DNA of 64,000 nucleotides, from contig OX419335.1 in assembly GCA_948470475.1 (NCBI GenBank), forward strand, positions 38,449,803-38,513,802, in the 5' to 3' direction. The position numbers and the translations under genes are program-made. Shown piece by piece: positions 12,201 through 22,363 of the stretch. Source of the stretch: Galaxea fascicularis (Eukaryota; Cnidaria; Anthozoa; Scleractinia; Euphylliidae). The notes under the pieces are model-generated. The model was not told where the DNA came from. It made no database searches and saw only the letters and a list, made by a program, of their open reading frames with translations. Position 1 is the stretch's first letter; the number at the start of each line of letters is the position of its first letter.

Positions 12201-15200
12201 AATAATTATTACTATGCATCACTGTCATACTATCCCTGTTCTGAAAACGAATAGAGTTTGAGTCACAAAATGCATGTGTATTTGTGTATGGGGCTATGTG
12301 GAAATCTTGCCTTTTTTTTCTGCAACCACATAATGCAACATGCTCTGTATTTTTAGGTGACACTATCCTTTTTTTTTTTTTCAGGTGCTAAACAAAGATA
12401 TTTCAGGGTTACTTTTCCAAAGGAAACAAATTTTACAAAAAGGTAAATAATTAGTCAATTTGTGAAGAGTTATGAGACGGGACCTCCGGTTTTATCGTCC
12501 TTATCCGAGAAGACTGGAAAGTCTAACATTTGCAGATGTCAATTACAAAGGTAGCACTTTCTCCTCAGTTATTTAAAAACCCTGAGTGTTGGTCCAGCCA
12601 GGGCTGGAACCCCTGACCTCCTGCACAGAAGTCCGGTGCTCTACCACTGAGCCAACCAGCCAGCGGTTTTGACCTTATAGCTGAAGCCAGTGACATATTA
12701 TAAGAAGACATACAGTAGTAGCTGGTGATGTGAATCACTTGTATCTCTCCAGCCACTAACATGAAAAAAGGTTAGGAAGTACATGCACACATGAACACAA
12801 TAAGCTCTTTCCATAATTTAACAAGAATAATGATCTAAAATTGGAAAGTATCTCACATAAACAAACTCCAGGATCATGAAGGGACTTGCTCATGTTCCGG
12901 TAGAACTTCGCCACACATTGTTCACAGAAAAATCCTGTAGTGTTGTGATAGCAGTCATCACAGATCCCATGGTCAACAGTCTTGTTGTAGTGGCAGCTAT
13001 CAGCATGATTGTAGCACTGGCATACTAAAGGGAAATTAATAATTAATTGTCAGAGAGAGAGAGAGGGTCTTTTAGGTAAGTATGTAACTAACTGTGGGTG
13101 TTGTATTTGAAATCAATCATATGAACTGCAGAAATGAACACAACTGTGAGGATCAGTCTTCATTTTATTATTTAACTAACTGACATAGGCAAGAAACTAA
13201 ACACACTGTACAATTTGTAATGGTTATTTTTTTCTACAAATATTCACAAAAATTTCTTACATAAGTGAGGTATAGTAACATGGATTACATCAGCATTCCA
13301 GCAATATCCATGTCTTCCTGACTTGTTGTTAGAAGCCAGGACCCAGTTACTGGTACCAGCGTATTCTCAGAACACGGCACACCTTTGCCAGCAAGGTTTT
13401 GAAGTTGGGGCAAACAAAAGAAATCATAGCAGTACACCTACACTGTACCTATAGAATCCTGTTACCGGTACCCTCCAATTCAATTAACAAAAGCCCCTTT
13501 GAATTTCATTCATAATTTACACTGTGTGTATGTACATAGTTTTCAACATATTATTACGATTATTATTCGTCACTTTTCTTGCATTTTTAATATTGTATCG
13601 CCATTGTATTTTTCCACTTAAGATGGTCAAATAAAGTGCATTATTATATTAGTGATTAAAATTTTATTCCAAGAGCAATAGTAATATTACTATTTATCCT
13701 CTCAACCATATTACCCACTGCCTAACCTTCCTACAAAGAAAGAGAGCAAAGAACAACTTTTGAAACTGAAGGGCACCATATGGTAAATTAAGCAAGGGAA
13801 GCATCATGAACAACAGCAGGTGTTTTGGGAAGGAGTGCACGATGACTGTCTAAGAAACGACTGCATGGAAGGGTAATTGTACATGTAAAAAGTAAAGTGT
13901 CATAAAAAGAGCTACCCCTTTGTTTCACACGCTTATAACATAACCTCAGATTGAAGTCTTGCCAAAGGATTTTCACTATTGGAATATTTTTGGTGTTAGA
14001 AAACAGGGGACAGTGTTTCAACCCTTAGTACTCAGAAGGGATGCAATTTTCTGGGGGGTGGCAGTGATTACTATGCTGGTCAAAACGTAAGTAATTATTT
14101 TTTAAATTTATAACATAAAACCAAACTGACAGTACAAATATGGCCAAGGTTCAAAACATCACCCATTTCAAACAATCGTATTGGCAATTATTCATTTTCA
14201 GAACGTAAAATCAGATAGTAAAGGTAAGGGTAAAACGAAATTCCATCATCGTCAAGGCTTGATTCCTCGTGATTGACTTAATTTGACACTAACGTTAAGT
14301 TGCACTTTTGCGCAGCCTTGAGGGTGATGCGAAAACAAATGTAAACATCCTTGTTACCAAGATAGAAATTCTTAAGTAAAATATCATATCTCACTCATCC
14401 AATTCAATGTCTATAATAGCATGGCAGTTGGACTTTTAAAGGGCCGCTAACTAATCCCGACGTCGATACAAAGCCAGAACAACAGAAACCAAACAGTAAA
14501 CGCCTTCGAAATTTCCCCTGAGAGCGATATGCGTCCAAAGACTGCTGTTCAAGAACGATCAAATCATCATTTTCCTTTCGTCTTAATGCCTAACGATTCT
14601 CATTTATGTTTTTTTTCCTTTCTAACGTACAGTAAATCTAAAACAAGCCGATATCCCATGGGTAATCCGACAACAAAAGCCTTGACATCAAACGGCGTTA
14701 TTCAAACTCAGGGAACACATTGAGTAAATGTGACAGCTGATCGCTAGGCATTTGCGTAAAAATTGTCACAAAGCCCGATGAAACCCTCGATCGTTTAGCA
14801 TGAGGAATGAACTAGTTTGTTTGCCGGTAATATATGCCGAGATCGATAGCAATTCAAGTGGATTTTCATCGTTTAGCACTAGGAATAAACTAGCAACTCA
14901 AGTGGTTTGGTGTTTCAGTCAGACATGATTTTCATGCACGCGGAACACGAGCTATGTGACTGCATTTAGCGGCTCACAAGTAAATAATTTCCAATACCTA
15001 AGTTTTATGTTTAAGTGCCTACCTTCACAAGGATTGGGTTCGTTTTCTGATGTGGCTGGCATCCACGGCTTGTTGTTGAAAAGAGGTTTGCATCTCTCGC
15101 AATCTTCGCCTTCAGTGTTGTGAATGCAGTCGCAATCTTTTCCTTTCATATCCGGGTAATCGCAATATTCTCCATGCCCGTGGCACTGGCAGCGAGCAAT

Positions 15201-15995
15201 GACTCTTAGTTCCGCGACAGAGTAGTAATATTGATTAAAGATTTCTTCCGTTATGATGTCCAGGTTATTTTGGCCCTCTGTGCTAGGATGCAGCATCTGC
15301 AAGCGAATGTCCGTGGCCGTAAAGTACTCTTGCAATGTTTCGTTCCAGAAGTCGCTCTTGGAGTAACGCCGCAAGAAGTCAAACAAAACCTCGCCATCTT
15401 CCTGAGGGTTAAAATCGCTGTACTCTTCCACACAGTGACGATTAAAGTCGCCCATAGTAATGCTTTCTACTGGCGTGCTAGACATGTTGAAACGATCGTT
15501 ACAATTCTCTGCATAGTATTGCAAAGGCGTCCATGTTTGGCCTTTGTCATCTGACTTTTCAAGAACCATTTTAACCGGTCGGGGGGACTTGAAGATCAAG
15601 CGAATCTGTCCCGTCAGAGCATAACTCTTGTTAAAAGAGAGAGTCACGTTCACCTTCAAAGGTTCATCTGTCCTGTTGTTATTGTTGTACCATTCCCACC
15701 ACGTTACGGACTGCCAACTCGTGCTTAGGTTTTCGTCGGTCATCTTGTCCACAGAATGTGTGCTTTCGTTGCAAATAAAGCACCGATTTAAAGGTTGAAC
15801 GCGGCAGTATCGGGCTGGTGGATTACCGCACGTACTTGTAGCAGTTACAGTAACTTGCCTATTCGCTGCACTGACAGCTGCGTTCACTGGCCCCGGCACA
15901 CAAACTCCAGCGTCCGAACATTCTCCTGACACCTCAGCTGCAAAAGCCGCCACAACTGAACATATGAACAAGAAAATTCGTCTTCTTGGAGTCAT
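2692..15995 (-). CDS. Laminin gene A: gamma-like laminin chain with extra beta-type LF domain, complete, 12 exons
   Basis: Secreted basement-membrane glycoprotein chain, 1858 aa. Coding exons, 5' to 3' on the minus strand: 15995-15023, 13024-12857, 11837-11682, 11159-10947, 10704-10015, 9232-9086, 8777-8492, 8210-7453, 6834-6592, 6131-5982, 5503-4248, 3228-2692. All introns are GT-AG and the frame is continuous. Order: signal peptide 1-23; LN about 24-267; four LE repeats 268-490; beta-type LF (laminin IV B) about 504-733; four LE repeats to about 930; laminin IV A (CFCYGRS then GYTRKTP) to about 1140; about two LE repeats to 1261; coiled coil 1262-1858 opening with CPECY. The coil opening, absence of a beta-knob, absence of LG domains and a C-terminal TSLP...C motif are gamma-like; human gamma1 is about 1600 aa. 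The start was chosen because [15 protein letters not shown] gives a signal peptide directly before LN. Many NxS/T sites are present. Domain calls are firm; the exact subunit class is less so. Confidence 0.93.
3561..3861. mobile_element. hAT-like MITE rich in TTCAAGGA motifs
   Basis: A 301-bp non-autonomous element in the last intron of gene A. Its ends are inverted, CAGGGTTCGTAC at the left and GTGCGAACCCTG at the right. Flanks read ACAGTAAC and GCAGTAAC, an 8-bp target duplication with one mismatch, which is the hAT length. The interior repeats TTCAAGGACTTTTCAAGG in both orientations near the ends. No transposase is present. Confidence 0.75.
4248..5503 (-). CDS. Gene A exon 11: coiled-coil region, first part
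   Basis: This exon encodes residues 1262-1680, heptad-rich helix with few cysteines after the opening [15 protein letters not shown]. That opening matches the gamma-chain CPxCY start of the coil. The exon ends in phase 0 at a consensus GTAAGT donor. No beta-knob (the Cys-rich loop inside beta-chain coils) is present. It should pair with alpha and beta chains in the trimer. Confidence 0.9.
5552..5835. repeat. Dispersed repeat in gene A intron 10
   Basis: Contains CTGCACCATTTGCAAG followed by CCTCAYAAGATTGGTTG (5643-5676). The same stretch recurs at the extreme right end of the window (63964-63998) with two or three differences. Inside, GCTGCACCCTACGAAG and AGAGGTGCAGC form a short inverted pair. 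The class is unknown. Confidence 0.6.
7453..8210 (-). CDS. Gene A exon 8: LE repeat plus laminin IV type A domain
   Basis: This exon has phase 2 at its start and phase 1 at its end. It begins with an LE repeat (PCNCHKGG... to NPTGCSP), then [16 protein letters not shown], the standard entrance to a laminin IV A domain. It then encodes the beta-sandwich body ([26 protein letters not shown]) and the exit Cys cluster [15 protein letters not shown]. In gene A the whole domain lies in one exon; in gene B the same domain is cut by two introns. Confidence 0.88.
10015..10704 (-). CDS. Gene A exon 5: beta-type domain IV (LF / laminin IV B)
   Basis: This 690-bp exon has phase 1 at both ends and encodes residues 504-733. 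It opens by finishing a truncated LE ([12 protein letters not shown]), then runs into [26 protein letters not shown] and [16 protein letters not shown]. This is the pattern of the laminin beta-chain domain IV, where EAEE, DSLVLxP and CRNIIFSI-type motifs occur in the same order. A gamma chain normally carries only a type-A domain IV, so this exon makes the chain unusual. Confidence 0.85.
12440..12668 (-). mobile_element. tRNA-derived SINE in gene A intron 2
   Basis: On the minus strand, from about 12668 downwards, the sequence has a pol III A box in the form TTGGCTCAGTGGTAGAGC. About 40 bases later it has a B box GGGGTTCCAGCCC, spaced as in a tRNA. A non-tRNA body follows (GGAGAAAGTGCTACC, GGATAAGGACGATAAA). 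Because of that body and the degraded B box (GGTTCCA rather than GGTTCGA), I call it a SINE rather than a functional tRNA gene. Confidence 0.75.
13480..13650 (+). mobile_element. Probable LINE 3' tail in gene A intron 1
   Basis: AT-rich tail ending AAGATGGTCAAATAAAGTGC then ATTATTATATTA, which resembles the poly(A)-signal-plus-microsatellite end of a non-LTR retrotransposon. No coding part remains, so the class is a guess. Confidence 0.35.
15023..15995 (-). CDS. Gene A exon 1: signal peptide, LN domain, first LE repeat
   Basis: This exon encodes residues 1-324 and ends in phase 1. After the signal peptide, the segment VNAAV...CGNPPARYC matches the gamma-chain/netrin form of the LN opening. 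It continues with TWWEWY, the polymerisation-domain core and [20 protein letters not shown], the usual LN-to-LE junction. LE1 runs from [10 protein letters not shown] to NPCE. The first 67 coding bases (15929-15995) fall inside the 2511-bp duplicated unit. Confidence 0.93.
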
Positions 15996-16308
15996 GATCG
16001 CCCCTTCGATTCCGACACGGCCCGAAACAATCTCGTTGCTTAAACTTAACTTTGCTCGATAAGATCTAACTTAGTTCAAGTTAACCAACTGATTGCAATT
16101 AAGTTTTAGAACGGTGTGAATTTCGTGGTTCGAGTTCAAAGAATAAAACACCGAATACTCCGGTTGGCCGCCTTTGTTGCAACTGAGCGTCACCATGGAT
16201 ACATGATGCAGAGATATTCATGATCTCATTTTTCGAAAATAGTCAAAATACTTTCCGAACTTCCGACTGCAAGAAATAATCACTTTTAGGAATCTTTTTT
16301 AACAGTCT

Positions 16309-16318
16309 TTATATATAA
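16309..16318 (-). promoter_or_regulatory. Possible TATA box of laminin gene A
   Basis: On the minus strand the sequence reads TTATATATAAAGA about 315 bp before the start codon. This would put transcription start near 16280 and give a 5' UTR of about 285 nt. It is the only TATA-like site seen close upstream and is copied at +2511. Weak evidence from motif alone. Confidence 0.3.
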
Positions 16319-16393
16319 GAAACAGTTCAAGTTGGAAATCTGATAAAAAAAAAAAAAGCGATGAGCTGCTTTCAAAGTCGACAACGGTTCGCG

Positions 16394-16480
16394 TAGTCTC
16401 CTTCGCAGCCGTCTTTCGGGATGAAGGAGACTAGGGGGAGCGTTGCGTGACATCCCGAAAGACGGCTGCGAAGGAGACTA
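16394..16480. mobile_element. 87-bp MITE with 9-bp target duplication, copy 1
   Basis: The ends are 29-bp perfect inverted repeats starting TAGTCTCCTTCGCAGCCG and ending with its complement GGCTGCGAAGGAGACTA. The element is flanked by a perfect direct repeat CGGTTCGCG at 16385-16393 and 16481-16489. A 9-bp duplication is typical of Mutator-like (MULE) elements. It sits about 400-490 bp upstream of the laminin A start codon. Confidence 0.88.
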
Positions 16481-16866
16481 CGGTTCGCGCTGCAAAAGAC
16501 TTCCCTCCATCCGTTCAGTCCAGTCCAATACTCAACACTTGTTCAAATCGTGAAACTTCTGCAACTCGCACGAGTAGTACAATTGGTGCTGGTAGTGAGT
16601 GTGATACTCTTCATGAAAATATTAACATTAAGTCTTAGTTATCGTTCAACAAGTGAGCTAGCATCTCATCAACTGCAACGCGCCCTGTCAACTCGTACGA
16701 GCCACATAAAAAGAGACACAGCCATAAGTAGATCGTCATGGGTATATACTTCATGGGAGAATGCCATGGATCCACCAGAATATAATATGTCACAGTGAAA
16801 GGCCATGGTGTCAACCTTGTTCCCAGGGAGAATGAGAGAGGCTCCTGAGAAAGAGGTTGCCATGAT

Positions 16867-17623
16867 CCCGGCATAGTAAATCGAACGTTCGAAAATCGAA
16901 CTCAATCGAACTCAATCCGTGGATTGAGTTCGATTGAGTTCGGCAATCGAACGAAATCGAACACCACACTTTCAGTGAGTTCGATTTCCGAACAAATCGA
17001 ACTCAATTGAACTCAATCCGTCTGATTGTGTTCGATTGAGTTCGGAAACCGAACTCAATCGAACACAATTAAATGGATTTCGTTCGATTGGCTCTGGTGA
17101 ACCTATACAAAGCAAGCCCAAAGCAAGCCCGTCAAAGCAAGTTTTTCTTGCGCTTTTTTTTACTATTTATTCAATAACACAACCCCATTTATAAACTGTC
17201 CACGGCAGTTAGAGGCCTTTCTCGCCTATTTTCTTTAAAACCCTGGTAACTTCGCCATCCTTGACGTCAAAGCGGCATTCCTGGTAGCCTTTGACTATAC
17301 ATTTGAAGCTTACGATCCACAACTCATCTGAAGCCATTTCTGCGGCATTTCTTCGTTTACGAAAAACACGTGCGCTACACTCAGGGCTGAAGTAACTCGA
17401 GCTTCTAAGATCTGGTAATGGATTTTCAACGTCTGTTTTACATAAATCACGAGTTCGAAAATCGAACGTTCGATTGGGTTCGATTGAGTTTTTTTCTTTT
17501 CGGTGAGTTCGATTTCGTTCGATTGCCGAACTCAATCGAACTCAATCCACCGATTGAGTTCGATTGAGTTCGATTGAGTTCGATTGAAATTTAGTTCGAT
17601 TGGGTTCGATTTACTATGCCGGG
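16867..17623. mobile_element. 757-bp foldback transposon with 6-bp target duplication, copy 1
   Basis: Perfect 20-bp terminal inverted repeats: CCCGGCATAGTAAATCGAAC at the left, its complement at the right. The flanking CATGAT at 16861-16866 and 17624-17629 is a 6-bp target duplication. Both subterminal zones (16876-17090, 17450-17612) are built of TCGAACTCAA motifs in both orientations. The unique centre carries a 108-codon minus frame (17209-17535) whose second half, DELWIVSFKCIVKGYQECRF onwards, looks protein-like but is not a transposase I recognise. Confidence 0.85.
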
Positions 17624-18439
17624 CATGATGTGTGCCTTTAACTGGCTGAAGTCCTCAGATATCGAAAACTCATGAAGTGCGTTGAAAAACTCTCCTGGGA
17701 TTTTAGCTTTCTTAAAAGGATAAACAATTCAAGCGGCATTGTGATTCTCGAAAAGCGGTCCATGTTTCCACATTTTCGAAAATTCAGATGAAACTCGACC
17801 CAGAACAGAGCAAGTTATACAATTTAGAAAAAAAAAATAGAAATCAACCGGAAGGTGACGAGAAAAAGAGGCCATTTAATTGAGCACATCGGTGAAAAGT
17901 TTTCAGAGACAATTTTTGTGGCTTGGATGCGACTATACCAGAAAGATGTAGAAAGTGTATGACTGGCCTGTATACTGGTTTTGCTAATGCACATAACAAC
18001 CTGAAGGAGGAAAGTACCGCCAGCAAACTACTGCCATTTTGATTTGGTATCCCCGGCAGAATGCTCGATTCTCTCAGAAATTCTTTTGGTGACTACATTC
18101 AAGTCAGTAATTATTGCAAGAAAGGAAATCTTTAAAAGATAAAAGTGTGAAAATGGTGCTACTCTTACTTTAACGCCGATGCTTTAAGGCGGAATCAGGA
18201 AGTCGCGCTTCTGTTGGCGTAGCCGGGACAATAAACACTGGGTTGTGAACTGGCTAGAGGTCCCGGTTCTATAATTCGAGACCGAGTCGTTGGGTACATC
18301 TTAAAAACTTTGCACAACACTGGTGTACGGCAGAAAGTTTACAAAGCCACAAAGCCAGGACTGGCATACGACGCGAGAGCAGCTAGAATACTCCTACATC
18401 ATCTTGTGCGAAGAGGTTATATCTGAAGCAAAAGTACAG

Positions 18440-18506
18440 ACACCTCAGCTGCAAAAGCCGCCACAACTGAACATATGAACAAGAAAATTCGTCTTCTTGG
18501 AGTCAT
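18440..18506 (-). pseudogene. Duplicated fragment of laminin A exon 1 (start codon and signal peptide)
   Basis: The first 67 coding bases of gene A are repeated here, with ATG at 18506. After AAEVS the frame crosses the duplication junction and reads VLLLQI before a TAA, so the open frame is 31 codons. Without the LN domain or a splice donor in frame it cannot make laminin. Transcription from this copy would yield at most a tiny secretory-signal peptide or a 5' leader. Confidence 0.85.
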
Positions 18507-18904
18507 GATCGCCCCTTCGATTCCGACACGGCCCGAAACAATCTCGTTGCTTAAACTTAACTTTGCTCGATAAGATCTAACTTAGTTCAAGTTAACCAAC
18601 TGATTGCAATTAAGTTTTAGAACGGTGTGAATTTCGTGGTTCGAGTTCAAAGAATAAAACACCGAATACTCCGGTTGGCCGCCTTTGTTGCAACTGAGCG
18701 TCACCATGGATACATGATGCAGAGATATTCATGATCTCATTTTTCGAAAATAGTCAAAATACTTTCCGAACTTCCGACTGCAAGAAATAATCACTTTTAG
18801 GAATCTTTTTTAACAGTCTTTATATATAAGAAACAGTTCAAGTTGGAAATCTGATAAAAAAAAAAAAAGCGATGAGCTGCTTTCAAAGTCGACAACGGTT
18901 CGCG

Positions 18905-18991
18905 TAGTCTCCTTCGCAGCCGTCTTTCGGGATGAAGGAGACTAGGGGGAGCGTTGCGTGACATCCCGAAAGACGGCTGCGAAGGAGACTA
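18905..18991. mobile_element. 87-bp MITE, copy 2
   Basis: Identical to the element at 16394-16480, including the CGGTTCGCG target duplications (18896-18904 and 18992-19000). It was copied by the 2511-bp segmental duplication, not by a separate insertion, because its flanks match too. Confidence 0.88.
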
Positions 18992-19377
18992 CGGTTCGCG
19001 CTGCAAAAGACTTCCCTCCATCCGTTCAGTCCAGTCCAATACTCAACACTTGTTCAAATCGTGAAACTTCTGCAACTCGCACGAGTAGTACAATTGGTGC
19101 TGGTAGTGAGTGTGATACTCTTCATGAAAATATTAACATTAAGTCTTAGTTATCGTTCAACAAGTGAGCTAGCATCTCATCAACTGCAACGCGCCCTGTC
19201 AACTCGTACGAGCCACATAAAAAGAGACACAGCCATAAGTAGATCGTCATGGGTATATACTTCATGGGAGAATGCCATGGATCCACCAGAATATAATATG
19301 TCACAGTGAAAGGCCATGGTGTCAACCTTGTTCCCAGGGAGAATGAGAGAGGCTCCTGAGAAAGAGGTTGCCATGAT

Positions 19378-20134
19378 CCCGGCATAGTAAATCGAACGTT
19401 CGAAAATCGAACTCAATCGAACTCAATCCGTGGATTGAGTTCGATTGAGTTCGGCAATCGAACGAAATCGAACACCACACTTTCAGTGAGTTCGATTTCC
19501 GAACAAATCGAACTCAATTGAACTCAATCCGTCTGATTGTGTTCGATTGAGTTCGGAAACCGAACTCAATCGAACACAATTAAATGGATTTCGTTCGATT
19601 GGCTCTGGTGAACCTATACAAAGCAAGCCCAAAGCAAGCCCGTCAAAGCAAGTTTTTCTTGCGCTTTTTTTTACTATTTATTCAATAACACAACCCCATT
19701 TATAAACTGTCCACGGCAGTTAGAGGCCTTTCTCGCCTATTTTCTTTAAAACCCTGGTAACTTCGCCATCCTTGACGTCAAAGCGGCATTCCTGGTAGCC
19801 TTTGACTATACATTTGAAGCTTACGATCCACAACTCATCTGAAGCCATTTCTGCGGCATTTCTTCGTTTACGAAAAACACGTGCGCTACACTCAGGGCTG
19901 AAGTAACTCGAGCTTCTAAGATCTGGTAATGGATTTTCAACGTCTGTTTTACATAAATCACGAGTTCGAAAATCGAACGTTCGATTGGGTTCGATTGAGT
20001 TTTTTTCTTTTCGGTGAGTTCGATTTCGTTCGATTGCCGAACTCAATCGAACTCAATCCACCGATTGAGTTCGATTGAGTTCGATTGAGTTCGATTGAAA
20101 TTTAGTTCGATTGGGTTCGATTTACTATGCCGGG
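19378..20134. mobile_element. 757-bp foldback transposon, copy 2
   Basis: Same element as 16867-17623 with the same CATGAT flanks, carried along in the segmental duplication. The 108-codon frame recurs at 19720-20046. Confidence 0.85.
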
Positions 20135-21115
20135 CATGATGTGTGCCTTTAACTGGCTGAAGTCCTCAGATATCGAAAACTCATGAAGTGCGTTGAAAAA
20201 CTCTCCTGGGATTTTAGCTTTCTTAAAAGGATAAACAATTCAAGCGGCATTGTGATTCTCGAAAAGCGGTCCATGTTTCCACATTTTCGAAAATTCAGAT
20301 GAAACTCGACCCAGAACAGAGCAAGTTATACAATTTAGAAAAAAAAAATAGAAATCAACCGGAAGGTGACGAGAAAAAGAGGCCATTTAATTGAGCACAT
20401 CGGTGAAAAGTTTTCAGAGACAATTTTTGTGGCTTGGATGCGACTATACCAGAAAGATGTAGAAAGTGTATGACTGGCCTGTATACTGGTTTTGCTAATG
20501 CACATAACAACCTGAAGGAGGAAAGTACCGCCAGCAAACTACTGCCATTTTGATTTGGTATCCCCGGCAGAATGCTCGATTCTCTCAGAAATTCTTTTGG
20601 TGACTACATTCAAGTCAGTAATTATTGCAAGAAAGGAAATCTTTAAAAGATAAAAGTGTGAAAATGGTGCTACTCTTACTTTAACGCCGATGCTTTAAGG
20701 CGGAATCAGGAAGTCGCGCTTCTGTTGGCGTAGCCGGGACAATAAACACTGGGTTGTGAACTGGCTAGAGGTCCCGGTTCTATAATTCGAGACCGAGTCG
20801 TTGGGTACATCTTAAAAACTTTGCACAACACTGGTGTACGGCAGAAAGTTTACAAAGCCACAAAGCCAGGACTGGCATACGACGCGAGAGCAGCTAGAAT
20901 ACTCCTACATCATCTTGTGCGAAGAGGTTATATCTGAAGCAAAAGTACAGCAGACGGCAAGACTTCACCCAAGCCTATCTTACTACATATGACAGCAAAA
21001 GCCGGGCTTAAGAAATAACTCCGTTAGGGTTGTCAAAGAATCAGGACACAGCAGTTTCTTCAGGAACATTCCTCAACAAGGGGAAACGTCTTAAGTTTTT
21101 ATTAACTCTAGATGA

Positions 21116-21680
21116 AATAATCTAAAAAAGCGTCTCCAACGTCTACAAAATGCGTGTGCTGGTTTTGTCATAAAGAAATTTGCAGGTCTCGAGGATATTA
21201 TTAAGTTAAATTGGTTACCAGTTAAAGAAAACGTTGAATTCAACATTCTCAAACTTGCTCATAAATCATTATACGACAACAATAGCTTTCCTGAGTATCT
21301 GAAACTGACTCTCCATGAAGTAACTGCTTACAACTTAAGGTCATCAACAGCACCCGTACTCTTTACTCCTAGAGAATCAGGAACTTTCCAGCACTCGGCG
21401 GCAACGCTATTCAATAGACTTCCGATAGCAACAAGAAACATTTTAGAACATAATGCTTTTTGCCGTAGTGCTAAGAAGCATCTGTTTGCCAAATATCGGA
21501 CTTGAATTCACACAATAATTATTGTTTTTTTTTTTGTTTTTAATATCTTAAGATAAGTTACATTGACTAATTTTATTATTGTTATTGTATATTTTTAGAT
21601 TAGATTAGTATTGTTACAGAAGAAGAGCCTCTTAATTGTTGGAATCTGTAATAAATCATTATCATTATCATTATCAAAAG
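21116..21680 (+). mobile_element. 5'-truncated CR1/L2-like LINE, 3' end
   Basis: From 21116 to the TGA at 21503-21505 one frame stays open without a usable ATG. It reads KRLQRLQNACAGFVIKKF, then LNWLPVKENVEFNILKLAH, LRSSTAPVLFTPRESGTFQ and SAATLFNRLP. This is the segment after the reverse transcriptase domain in CR1/L2/Rex-type non-LTR retrotransposons. The 3' end carries AATAAATC and ATTATC repeats (about 21650-21676), the expected LINE tail. The reverse transcriptase core and 5' half are missing, so it is a dead copy. Confidence 0.85.
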
Positions 21681-22363
21681 CAAACTAACACGAACTTTGT
21701 GATCACCTTTTCCCCAAGTCTTAAGTATATAAGGTTGGCGGGTCTGTGTCAGCCGAATGGAAGAACTAAAGATCATGAAAACTCTTATGCCGGCTGGCGC
21801 GATTGTTTGTGCAGCAGAAAAAGCCAAGACTTTCCTTCGCGCGCACAGACACGAAAACTAAGCAGCATGATCGAATGCGCTAAAAGACACAAATGACTAT
21901 GGAGTGCTTAAATCTAACAATTAAGCTTTTCTAGTTGAACGCAAAAGGTACCCTCTTGAGAATATCTACTTTTGTCCTAGGTGTCCACATTTAGTATTAT
22001 TTAACCCCCTTGCCGTTTGAATCTTTGGTTCTTTGCGCACTTCTTTAGTTGCTAAAGGCACTCGATCAGCTTTGCATGACCGCTCTGCAGTCCTAAATCT
22101 TTTTTGAACCAAAAGCAATATATTTCATAATAGGTCTTTTGACACTTTGAAATGACACAAGAAGTCAGCCGTGTCCATAAAAGGGAAGCTAAGACAAGCT
22201 GGTTGCCACTTAATCCTAACCGAAATCATGTTATTAAACTACGAGGACAAACTAGAATCTTGTATTGCTTATCCATCCAAGAACGCGGGTTTTTTTTTTT
22301 TTCTTTTTCCTTTATTTTGCTCTTAGTTACCACCTCCTGGAGCTTACTACAGTCCACTCTTAA
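21681..22363. other. Gap between LINE and laminin gene B stop
   Basis: No gene seen. The part nearest 22363 should be the gene B 3' UTR. The short plus frames here (86 and 71 codons) have no recognisable features. Confidence 0.6.
22311..22316 (-). terminator. Polyadenylation signal of laminin gene B
   Basis: AATAAA on the minus strand, 48 bases after the stop codon. A T-rich tract on the plus strand (an A-rich tract on the transcribed side) lies just beyond, near 22290. This predicts a very short 3' UTR. Confidence 0.5.

Larger units (their letters stand above)
15929..18439. repeat. 2511-bp tandem duplication, copy 1
   Basis: This block and 18440-20950 are direct tandem copies of the same 2511 bp. 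By eye I found no difference, and all short frames recur at exactly +2511. Copy 1 runs from the 23rd codon of laminin gene A, through its start codon and upstream region, past an 87-bp MITE and a 757-bp foldback element. It ends at ...AAAGTACAG. Copy 1 is the one joined to the intact gene. Confidence 0.95.
18440..20950. repeat. 2511-bp tandem duplication, copy 2
   Basis: Second copy of the block at 15929-18439. Its right edge is ...AAAAGTACAG followed by unique CAGACGGC. It includes a detached copy of the laminin A promoter region and first codons. Seemingly perfect identity means either a very recent event or an assembly artefact. Confidence 0.95.

Noticed and set aside
12595..12668. Functional tRNA gene.
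   Set aside because: A and B boxes are present, but the B box is degraded, there is no clean cloverleaf acceptor stem, and a SINE-like body follows.
16447..16905. Short frames of 63-82 codons upstream of laminin A, repeated at +2511.
   Set aside because: They cross the MITE hairpin and promoter region; their recurrence reflects the segmental duplication, not selection.
17209..17535. The 108-codon minus frame (and its copy at 19720) as a real gene.
   Set aside because: Its N-terminal third is translated from the TCGAACTCAA repeat of a transposon, it lies inside a foldback element, and no family is recognised. Kept only as part of the element.
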